This document shows positions 1 through 7,195 of a stretch of DNA of 7,195 nt, piece after piece (the stretch's first letter is position 1; each line of letters opens with the position of its first letter). Position numbers and translations under genes: made by a program. A model generated the notes under the pieces. It worked only from the letters and a program-made list of their open reading frames with translations. It was not told the origin of the DNA and ran no database searches. Source of the stretch: Actinomycetota bacterium (lineage in GTDB: Bacteria > Actinomycetota > Thermoleophilia > Gaiellales > Gaiellaceae); contig PLDP01000242.1 in assembly GCA_003136795.1 (NCBI GenBank), positions 13,896-21,090 of the forward strand, given 5' to 3'.

Positions 1-588
1 GGCGTGGCGATCAGGAGGCCCTGGATGGTCGCTGCCAAGCTGGCCGGGATCGCCGTCGCGGCCTTCGGCACCGTCGCCGTCGCCAACCATGCGCAGGTGC
101 CGCACGGGCTGCCGCTCGCCGGCGTCCTCGTCGTCTTCTTCCTCGTCATCCTGACGTTCCTCGCGAAGCGGACGACGTTCGGCCGTCACGTCTACGCCGT
201 CGGCGGCAATGCCGAGGCTGCCCGTCGCGCCGGCATCAACGTCCCCCGGATCCGCATCCTCGTGTTCATGATCTCGAGCGCGATGGCGGCGGTCGGCGGC
301 ATCATCCTCGCCGCCAACGTCAACTCGGTCGACCTCAACTTCGGCGGCGGGACGCTCCTGCTCAACGCGATCGCGGCGGCCGTGATCGGTGGTGTGAGCC
401 TCTTCGGCGGCCGCGGCGAGGTGCGGGCCGCGTTCCTCGGAGCGCTCGTGATCGCCACGGTCTCGAACGGGCTCAATACGGCCGGGTACGCGACCGGGAT
501 CATCTACATGGTCACCGGCGTCATCCTGCTGTTCGCCGTGACGCTCGACACGATCGCGCGCCGCCTGCAGCTCCGCTCCGGTCGCTAG
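1..588 (+). CDS. Sugar ABC transporter permease, RbsC/XylH type (5'-truncated)
   Basis: This is the C-terminal portion of an inner-membrane permease of the BPD_transp_2 family, which imports monosaccharides with a periplasmic-type binding protein and a double-domain ATPase. The frame is open to the left edge, so the true start lies upstream; the GTG at position 4 is probably internal. About 195 residues remain of a family usually 320-400 long. Counting from that GTG, hydrophobic segments lie near residues 11-28, 34-53, 85-104, 119-136, 142-160 and 164-184. The cytoplasmic loop at residues 59-78 (FGRHVYAVGGNAEAARRAGI) and the AVIGGVSLFGGRG stretch at 127-138 are hallmarks of the ribose/xylose/galactose permeases. 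The loop resembles E. coli XylH more than simple RbsC, but the substrate cannot be fixed from this. The pentose-type isomerase and the oxidoreductases downstream make a pentose or polyol plausible. The gene ends at TAG 586-588 and overlaps the convergent gene by 3 bases. Confidence 0.93.
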   Translation, partial: GVAIRRPWMVAAKLAGIAVAAFGTVAVANHAQVPHGLPLAGVLVVFFLVILTFLAKRTTFGRHVYAVGGNAEAARRAGINVPRIRILVFMISSAMAAVGGIILAANVNSVDLNFGGGTLLLNAIAAAVIGGVSLFGGRGEVRAAFLGALVIATVSNGLNTAGYATGIIYMVTGVILLFAVTLDTIARRLQLRSGR

Positions 589-3500
589 CCGAGCCGCCCG
601 GCCCGCGCATCGGCGAGCTTCCCGACCTCGATGCCGAGCGTACGTCCGGCGTCCTCGTCGGCGGGGGTTTCGATCCCCTGCACCAGGCCGGCGCTGCTCA
701 TCCGGTCCGCGGTCTTTGCGAACGAGCGGCCGGTCAACGCGGTCAGCACCTCATCGGCCGCGTACGCGAACGCGCTTCCCTCCGACACCCAGCCCGGCGA
801 GGCGGGCGTCGCCACTGGCGGCGTCCAGCTCGCGCCGACCACGAAGCGGCCCTGCGAGAGCACCTCGACCGTGCCGTTCACGAGCTTGACGAGGCCGGGC
901 ACGAGCGGCAGTCCGTCGGCGCTGTAGGACGGCCCCTTCGGATCGCTCGACTGGCCCGAGAACGCCAGGTAGCGGATCATCGAGATCGGGCGAGGCGCCT
1001 GGTAGGTGCGTTTCGCGCCGAACGCCGCGATTGCAGCGTCCTCGAGCGCGCTGTTGAGCGCGAGGTCGGCCCGGACGTCCTGGCGGAGCCGGGCTGCGGC
1101 GTTCGCGGCCGCCGGGAGCGAGCCGAGGACGGCGTTCCAGCCCAGGGGAGACGTGTCGGTCTGCGCCGTGGGAGGCGCGGCGGTTGCGTGGATCACCGCC
1201 AGTGCGGCCTGCTTGTACCGGGCGGTCGACGGATCGCCGAAGGGGGGCGGCCCGGGATCGATCGGCAGGCCCTTGGCGGACGCCGGGAGCCCAAATCCGC
1301 GGACGTGGCCCCACTGGGCGCCGACGAAGCTCTGGACCTTCGCGGGGACCCCAGCGAGGCCCTGCGGGGCGATCTGCGAGAGCGCGAGCGGCTGCCAGAA
1401 GGTGGCGTCGTGCACCGTCGAGATGGCCTGGCTGACGATGAGCGGTGCGTTCATCGGCGTGTAGCTCGGGTCGGCGTAGTGGGCCGCCTCGTTGGAGCCG
1501 TCGTGCTTCCCGGCCGCGATTGCCGCGGCGGCGATCCGGTTCCCGAGTGCGGCCGGCGAGTTGCCGGCGGTACCCGTGAAGCCGGGTGCGTAGCAGAGCG
1601 ACCTCAGCTGCCTCGTCAGCAGGGCAAACGTGGTGCTCAGGTTCGACTCGAACGAGGCGCGCCAGAGCAGGAGCCGGTAGGCCGCGTAGCTGATGGCGAC
1701 TTCGCGGGCGGCCTCCACGTCGGGCGAGCTCGCCTTCTCCGAGACGAAGTAGCCGCGTGCGTGCGGGTCGTACGCGGTCCAGGCGTCCCACATCGCGGCC
1801 GATGCGTCGAAGAGGTCGCGCGCCTGCATCGGCTCGGCGGCGGCACCCGCTCGGATCTCGGCGACGGCCGCGTCGTCCCAGACCCTCGCGATCGACCGTC
1901 CGTTCAGGTTTGCCGGCGTGCACCCTGCGAGAAGGTAGGACTGCGAGGTGAGATCCCGCACGGGCGTCGGCGCGGGGGCGGTGACCTCGACGATCCGGTC
2001 GACGCGGAGATCGGCGAGTTGGCTCTCGCCGCCCCACGGATAGCGCACGGTCAAGCGTTTGACCTTCGTCGCGGCGGCGAGGCCGAAGTGGACGCGCGGA
2101 TCCTCCGAGGACAGGTAGCTGCTTCCCGCCTGCACCTCTCGGGAGAGCTGCCGCCCGCCCGGGAGCACGACGGTGACGACGGCGCCGGGGGAGAACCTCG
2201 TGAGCTTCACGTCGAGCCAGTGGCCACTTGGGCCTGACGGGCGGAGCAGCACGAGCTTGCCGCCGATCGTGTTGATGGCCACGTCCATTCGGCCGTTGTT
2301 CCCTGCGTCGGCCGCCGCGAGACCGCGTCCGTTTAGACGCACGCCCGCGGGACCGAGAATCCCGCGCGCGTCGCCGAAGCGGCCGTCACTGCCCTTCCCC
2401 GCGACCGGCCCGAGCACACGGACCCCCTTGGCGTCGGCGGCGAGGTTCGTGACCGGGATCGCCCCCGATGCGAGCACGAGGTCCGGAGCGCCCGAGTTCG
2501 AGAGGTCGACGAAGGACGCGCCCCAACCGGCGGAGCCGGTGCCGAGCGCCGGATCGAAGTCCGGCCGCGCGTTTCTGAACGCGGGCGAGCCGGCGGTCGT
2601 CCGTGCGCTGAACGCCGCCGGCGGTTCTCCTCGCGAGTTGCTCACGAACAGATCGAGACGCCCGCCGGCACTGTAGGCCGAGGCCACGCCCATGCCCGCG
2701 AAGGGGTCGGCGACCCCTTCCGCAGTCCCTCGTTCCTCGAAGCGGAACCCGAGCCCGGCCGGGTCGGCCTTCGCGCCGCCGGGCCACGGCACGTTCTCGT
2801 AGAGCTGGTTCGGGTCCTCGTCGTTTGCCACGTACAGATCGGGGCGGCCGTCGGCGTTGTAGTCGATGAACGCTGCGCCGAGCCCGTGCCGGAACTGTGA
2901 GGACTCGAGGCCGGCCTGGACCCCGACCTCACGGAACCGTGCGTGGCCGCTCGCGTCATTCCCCTCGTTCAGGTAGAGCAGATCTCGGACGCCGACGAGA
3001 TTCGTCGGGAAGCCGGCCACGGAGTTCGGGACCGGGTCGTTCGGGATGGAGTAGCCGGCGATGAACACGTCCGGCCGGCCGTCACCGTTCACGTCGGCGA
3101 CCGCAGCGCCGGTGTGCCAGCCGGATGCGGTCATGCCGGCTGCCCGTGCGCCCTCGGTGAAGGTGCCGTTGCCGTTGTTCCAGAGCAGGTCGATGCCGGT
3201 CGTCGTCGTGACGATCAGGTCGGGCCGCCCGTCGCCGTTTAGGTCGGCGGCGACACAGCCGTCGCCCTGCACCTGGAGACCTGCGTGCGCCTTCGCGCTG
3301 ACGTTGTGGAACGTCCCATGCACGTTCTCGAAGAGGGCTGTCCGCGGCAGGCCGCCGTGGGACTGCCACTCGGACGTGTCGGCGCTCGAGTACGAGTTGA
3401 CGGCGAACAGGTCCTCCCAGCCGTCGTTGTTGTAGTCGAGCCAGCAGACGCCTCCGCCCATCATCGCCTCGTAGTCGTTCGAGATCCCGTAGTGGAACGA

Positions 3501-4862
3501 GCCCTGCTGGAAGTCGAGGCCGACCGCCGCCGCGACGTCGGTCAGGCGGGTGCCCGCGAGAGCGGTGGTGCTCGGCGCCGCCTGAAGCGGCCCGGGTGCC
3601 TGCGTCCCCGCTGCGAGCGTCCACGCGCCGCTCCCGGTCAGGTGCAGCCGGAAGGTGCGACCACCGATCTGTGCCACCGCCGTGGGTGGAGTCTGGTCAG
3701 TGCCCGGCTCGAGGTGGATCCGCAGCGCGTCGGTCGCCCTCGCGGGCTCTGCCGCGAGCAGGTAGTGCGCGATCAGTTCGGCGGTGGGTCGGCTGAGCTG
3801 AGTCTGGACGCCCGGCGACGGGAGGATCGAGATTGGCGGGAGTCGGCCCGGCGGGAGCGGCGGCGAGGCGAGGGACGCCGCATGGCCGTTCGCGAAGACG
3901 ACGACGCCCGTCCAGGCGGCGAGCCCGACTGCCGCGGCAAGTACGAGGCGCGTCCGGTCGACGCGAACCGGCACGGCCTGCAGCAACGCCTTCGCGGCGC
4001 ACACGATCACAAGCGCCGAGAGCAACGCGACCTTGCTCGCGAACTCGGTCGTCGTCGGGGCGATCAAGAGTGCTCCGAGCAGGCCGAGCGCCACAGCGTA
4101 GGCGACGCGTGCTCGTGGCGCCTTCGGGGCCGTCCTGGGGTCGGTGATCATGAAGAAGAGGAAGACGAGCACCTCGGGAGAGGTGACCAGCACCCACCAG
4201 AAGTGGAAGCCCGTGATCGGTCCGAGGTGCCAGTTCGCGGTCATCGCGTGACCGCTTGCGGCAAGCACGCCGATACCGGCGCCGAAGGAGACCCAGAACG
4301 CGATTGCGATCCAGAGCAACTTGAGTCGCGACAGGATCAGGAAGCCGCCCGCCAGGATGACTGCCAGAGCAAGCACGAGCCAGACGGACATCGGCCCCCA
4401 CCAGAAGTCGAGCGGATCGGCGCGGCCTCGCCCGAGGATCAGGAAGCAGAGGACGAGCCCGATGTTCGACGGGTTGAAGATGTGCTCGCCGCGCCACCTG
4501 ATCACGTACTTCGAGAGCAGCGAGACGGCGGCCGTAGCGACGTAGATCCACCAGCCGTGGAAGGTCCACCAGTCGCCGTGCCTGGTGCCGGGGACGCGCA
4601 GGATGAAGGCGACCCCGTTGCCGGTGAGGAGCGCACTCGCCGGCCACAGCAGCACGTGCTGCTTGCGGAAGGCGATCCCCACCTCGAGTACGGCGCAGGT
4701 CGCGAGCGAGACGAGAATCTGCGCGATCGAGAGACGGAAATGGAAGCCGACCTGCCCGATCACCTGCAGCGACGTGATCGTGGCGGCGAGGTGGAGCCGC
4801 GGATCGCTCAGCTTCGGGAGGAGGACGGGGTACGCCCTGCCTCGAATCGCGACCGCAGTCAT
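585..4862 (-). CDS. UnbU-like membrane domain + FG-GAP + ASPIC/UnbV + vanadium-haloperoxidase-like fusion protein
   Basis: A single open frame encodes about 1,425 residues with four modules (numbering from the ATG at 4862). Residues 25-325 are polytopic, with roughly 10 hydrophobic segments, and carry RnfD/NqrB-like signatures: GEHIFNPSNIGLV near 125-137 and MITDPRTAP near 238-246. After a linker, seven FG-GAP/VCBS units occupy about 473-864. An ASPIC/UnbV domain follows at about 880-960 (REVQAGSSYLSSEDPRVHFG). Residues 992-1425 resemble vanadium-dependent haloperoxidase/PAP2 proteins (DAAIAAFGAK...PRPISMIR) but lack the active-site histidines. The everted part is expected outside the membrane, because it follows the last membrane segment and FG-GAP blades usually bind Ca2+ there. 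UnbU and UnbV are separate enediyne-cluster accessory proteins whose exact chemistry is not settled; this fusion's function is unknown. I chose ATG 4862 because AGGA lies 8 bases upstream; the frame also runs up to a TTG at 4886 that has no ribosome binding site. No PKS, Rnf or Nqr partner genes are visible. Confidence 0.85.
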   Translation of the reverse strand: MTAVAIRGRAYPVLLPKLSDPRLHLAATITSLQVIGQVGFHFRLSIAQILVSLATCAVLEVGIAFRKQHVLLWPASALLTGNGVAFILRVPGTRHGDWWTFHGWWIYVATAAVSLLSKYVIRWRGEHIFNPSNIGLVLCFLILGRGRADPLDFWWGPMSVWLVLALAVILAGGFLILSRLKLLWIAIAFWVSFGAGIGVLAASGHAMTANWHLGPITGFHFWWVLVTSPEVLVFLFFMITDPRTAPKAPRARVAYAVALGLLGALLIAPTTTEFASKVALLSALVIVCAAKALLQAVPVRVDRTRLVLAAAVGLAAWTGVVVFANGHAASLASPPLPPGRLPPISILPSPGVQTQLSRPTAELIAHYLLAAEPARATDALRIHLEPGTDQTPPTAVAQIGGRTFRLHLTGSGAWTLAAGTQAPGPLQAAPSTTALAGTRLTDVAAAVGLDFQQGSFHYGISNDYEAMMGGGVCWLDYNNDGWEDLFAVNSYSSADTSEWQSHGGLPRTALFENVHGTFHNVSAKAHAGLQVQGDGCVAADLNGDGRPDLIVTTTTGIDLLWNNGNGTFTEGARAAGMTASGWHTGAAVADVNGDGRPDVFIAGYSIPNDPVPNSVAGFPTNLVGVRDLLYLNEGNDASGHARFREVGVQAGLESSQFRHGLGAAFIDYNADGRPDLYVANDEDPNQLYENVPWPGGAKADPAGLGFRFEERGTAEGVADPFAGMGVASAYSAGGRLDLFVSNSRGEPPAAFSARTTAGSPAFRNARPDFDPALGTGSAGWGASFVDLSNSGAPDLVLASGAIPVTNLAADAKGVRVLGPVAGKGSDGRFGDARGILGPAGVRLNGRGLAAADAGNNGRMDVAINTIGGKLVLLRPSGPSGHWLDVKLTRFSPGAVVTVVLPGGRQLSREVQAGSSYLSSEDPRVHFGLAAATKVKRLTVRYPWGGESQLADLRVDRIVEVTAPAPTPVRDLTSQSYLLAGCTPANLNGRSIARVWDDAAVAEIRAGAAAEPMQARDLFDASAAMWDAWTAYDPHARGYFVSEKASSPDVEAAREVAISYAAYRLLLWRASFESNLSTTFALLTRQLRSLCYAPGFTGTAGNSPAALGNRIAAAAIAAGKHDGSNEAAHYADPSYTPMNAPLIVSQAISTVHDATFWQPLALSQIAPQGLAGVPAKVQSFVGAQWGHVRGFGLPASAKGLPIDPGPPPFGDPSTARYKQAALAVIHATAAPPTAQTDTSPLGWNAVLGSLPAAANAAARLRQDVRADLALNSALEDAAIAAFGAKRTYQAPRPISMIRYLAFSGQSSDPKGPSYSADGLPLVPGLVKLVNGTVEVLSQGRFVVGASWTPPVATPASPGWVSEGSAFAYAADEVLTALTGRSFAKTADRMSSAGLVQGIETPADEDAGRTLGIEVGKLADARAGRLG
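588..1889 (-). other. Degenerate vanadium-haloperoxidase/PAP2-like domain of the fusion
   Basis: The last 430 or so residues follow the haloperoxidase layout. An N-terminal helix region carries RDLFDASAAMWDAWTAYDP. A middle region contains HYADPSYTPMNAPLI. The core helix carries LEDAAIAAFGAKRTYQAPRP, keeping the vanadate-site lysine (codon 1011-1013) and the RP arginine (990-992). In active enzymes the next motifs read P-S-G-H and S-R-x-x-x-G-x-H. Here the matching stretches read V-S-E-G, with Gly at codon 777-779, and LVQGIE, with Glu at codon 669-671. The acid-base histidine, the vanadate-ligand histidine and the second arginine therefore appear lost. It may be a structural or binding module. 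The assignment rests on motif alignment by eye. Confidence 0.7.
1983..2225 (-). other. ASPIC/UnbV domain of the fusion
   Basis: About 80 residues directly follow the propeller. They include GHWLDVKL, GAVVTVVLPGGRQLSREV, AGSSYLSSEDPRVHFGL and KRLTVRYPWGG, which match the usual order of the ASPIC/UnbV family (sugar-like strand, Q/REV-x-AGSSYLS-x-DPRVHFGLG, then V-x-V-x-WP-x-G). In CRTAC1 and UnbV proteins this domain also sits after FG-GAP repeats, so this arrangement is ordinary; what is unusual is what lies on either side of it. Its biochemical role is not established. Confidence 0.88.
2271..3446 (-). other. Seven FG-GAP/VCBS blades of the fusion (probable beta-propeller)
   Basis: Seven related units occur at uneven spacing. 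The first four keep a D-x-N-x-D-G-x-x-D calcium loop: DYNNDGWED, DLNGDGRPD, DVNGDGRPD and DYNADGRPD. The last three are decayed: SAGGRLD, DLSNSGAPD and DAGNNGRMD. Each is followed by a short hydrophobic strand such as LFVSN or DLIVT. Seven blades fit an integrin-alpha-like or CRTAC1-like propeller. The repetition is visible in the DNA as recurring GTCGCCGTT-like stretches, but this is coding repetition and not a DNA repeat element. Confidence 0.85.
3888..4790 (-). other. RnfD/NqrB-like (UnbU-like) membrane domain of the fusion
   Basis: This part of the fusion gene encodes about 300 mostly hydrophobic residues in roughly 10 segments. Two conserved motifs are visible: an H-I-F-N-P-S-N motif like the SKHLFNPA of RnfD, and M-I-T-D-P-R-T-A-P like the MATDPVTSP of RnfD/NqrB. 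The canonical S-G-A-T flavinylation motif of RnfD/NqrB is not seen. The nearest candidate is an SGHAMT stretch at about residues 203-208, in a comparable loop before the TDP motif. UnbU of enediyne clusters belongs to the same superfamily, and the adjacent UnbV domain makes that the better comparison. Whether it binds flavin or moves electrons is unknown. Confidence 0.75.
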
Positions 4863-4870
4863 CGGTTTGA

Positions 4871-4874
4871 TCCT
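4871..4874 (-). promoter_or_regulatory. Ribosome binding site deciding the start of the fusion gene
   Basis: On the minus strand AGGA lies 8 bases before ATG 4862, in TCTAGGATCAAACCG. The frame also runs up to a TTG at 4886, but the bases before that TTG (TAATCGTATTTCCTT) contain no purine-rich site. The ATG is therefore preferred, shortening the protein by eight residues that precede the hydrophobic region. Confidence 0.6.
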
Positions 4875-4893
4875 AGAGACGACCAAAAGGAAA

Positions 4894-4899
4894 TACGAT
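4894..4899 (+). promoter_or_regulatory. Predicted -10 element (TACGAT) for the DUF336 remnant, leaderless start
   Basis: TACGAT has the two most important -10 bases, A at its second position and T at its last. It lies exactly at -12 to -7 relative to the A of ATG 4906. No ribosome binding site is correctly spaced; the nearest purine run, AAAAGGAAA, ends about 12 bases or more upstream. A leaderless transcript beginning at the ATG is the simplest reading. No good -35 box is present at 16-18 bases; TTGATC at 4867-4872 is 21 bases away. Confidence 0.4.
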
Positions 4900-4905
4900 T
4901 AACGG

Positions 4906-6582
<1,677 letters not shown>

Positions 6583-6588
6583 CGCGGA

Positions 6589-7195
6589 ATGGAAGAGATC
6601 GGCGTCGGGATGCTGGGGTACGCGTTCATGGGCAAGGCCCACTCGAACGCGTTCAAGAAGATCGCCTACATGACGTGGCCACCGCCGCTGATGCCGAAGC
6701 TCGTCGGCATCGCCGGCCGAGACACCGACGCGGTCGGCGAGGCCGCGGAACGCTACGGCTACGGCTATGCGACCGGTGACTGGCGCGACCTCGTCGCCGA
6801 CGAGCGGATCGGCCTCTTCGACAACGGTGGCCCGAACGCGCTGCATGCCGAGCCGACGGTCGCCGCGGCGCAGGCGGGAAAGCACGTGATCTGCGAGAAG
6901 CCGCTCGGGCGCGACGCCGACGAGAGCTACGACATCTGGCAGCGGGTCGCCGCCACCGGCGTCAAGCACCTGTGCGGCTTCAACTACCGCTTCGTGCCCG
7001 CGGTGCGCCTGGCGCGAGAGATGATCGACGCCGGCGAGCTGGGGGAGATCCGCCACTTCCGTGGGCGCTACCTGCAGGACTGGGCCGACGACGCGACGCT
7101 CGACACATGGCGGTTCCATCCCGACGAGGCGGGCTCGGGCGCTCTCGGCGACATCGGCACGCACGTGATCGACCTCGGCCGGTTCCTGAACGGCG
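6589..7195 (+). CDS. Gfo/Idh/MocA oxidoreductase, inositol-dehydrogenase type (3'-truncated)
   Basis: About 202 residues are seen before the window ends. Intact family members run 320-400. The Rossmann start is IGVGMLGYAFMGKAHSNAF (4-22), close to the G-x-x-GYG-FMG-x-AHSNA pattern of sugar and inositol dehydrogenases. CEKPLGRD lies at 102-109 with Lys104. The substrate-site motif GDIGTHVIDLG at 187-197 supplies Asp188 and His192, the classic D-x-x-x-H pair. It therefore differs in catalytic residue from its divergent neighbour, which has Tyr. ATG 6589 is chosen because the nucleotide-binding strand starts four residues later; the next in-frame ATG (6610) would remove it. Transcription probably starts at this ATG. 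It likely oxidises a polyol or sugar in the same pathway as the isomerase operon, but the substrate is not determinable. Confidence 0.9.
   Translation, partial: MEEIGVGMLGYAFMGKAHSNAFKKIAYMTWPPPLMPKLVGIAGRDTDAVGEAAERYGYGYATGDWRDLVADERIGLFDNGGPNALHAEPTVAAAQAGKHVICEKPLGRDADESYDIWQRVAATGVKHLCGFNYRFVPAVRLAREMIDAGELGEIRHFRGRYLQDWADDATLDTWRFHPDEAGSGALGDIGTHVIDLGRFLNG

Noticed and set aside
751..2237. Long frames of 428 (minus) and 349 (plus) codons inside the fusion gene
   Set aside because: Both are arginine-rich shadows in other frames of a region that encodes the UnbV and haloperoxidase-like domains.
2223..2240. A P-S-G-P-S-G-H stretch in the fusion protein as a possible haloperoxidase P-S-G-H motif
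   Set aside because: It lies between the last FG-GAP blade and the ASPIC/UnbV domain, hundreds of residues before the haloperoxidase-like core, where GHWL is the normal beginning of the UnbV domain.
2800..3460. Recurrent short DNA stretches around GCCGTCGCCGTT
   Set aside because: They encode the repeated D-G-R-P-D calcium loops of the FG-GAP blades, so they reflect protein repetition and not a DNA repeat, CRISPR array or regulatory element.
585..4862. An enediyne biosynthetic gene cluster
   Set aside because: Only UnbU-like and UnbV-like modules are present. No PksE, thioesterase or other cluster gene is in the window, and relatives of UnbV are widespread outside enediyne clusters.

Overview
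The window is uniformly GC-rich, and every gene shows the strong third-position G/C bias of a high-GC genome. This, together with short or absent leaders upstream of several ATG starts and the protein families present, suggests an actinobacterium. A soil lineage such as Thermoleophilia is possible but is only a guess. No RNA genes, CRISPR arrays, insertion sequences or attachment sites were seen. Coding density is very high and the longest true intergenic gap is about 43 bases.

Layout, left to right: (1) 1-588, plus strand, the C-terminal part of a RbsC/XylH-type sugar ABC transporter permease, cut off by the window edge. (2) 585-4862, minus strand, a giant single-gene fusion of about 1,425 residues. 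It joins an RnfD/NqrB-like (UnbU-like) polytopic membrane domain, seven FG-GAP/VCBS blades, an ASPIC/UnbV domain and a vanadium-haloperoxidase-like domain that has lost both signature histidines. Its stop codon shares the palindrome CTAG with the permease stop. (3) 4906-5170, plus strand, a broken GlcG/HbpS (DUF336) gene with both ends recognisable, an internal deletion and a frame change. (4) 5145-5600 and 5597-6571, minus strand, a translationally coupled pair: a Gfo/Idh/MocA oxidoreductase with a GFOR/dihydrodiol-dehydrogenase-type tyrosine, followed by a D-lyxose-isomerase-like cupin. (5) 6589-7195, plus strand, the start of a second, inositol-dehydrogenase-type Gfo/Idh/MocA oxidoreductase, divergent from the first with only 17 bases between the two ATGs.

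The permease, the cupin isomerase, the two oxidoreductases and the DUF336 remnant look like parts of a pentose or polyol uptake and catabolism locus. The giant membrane/UnbV/haloperoxidase-like gene has no obvious place in that pathway. UnbU and UnbV are best known as separate conserved accessory proteins of enediyne clusters, and no enediyne PKS is visible here. The fusion and its degenerate catalytic site are the most interesting things in the window. The short divergent promoter region, where both ATGs lie exactly at the predicted +1, is a second clear signal.
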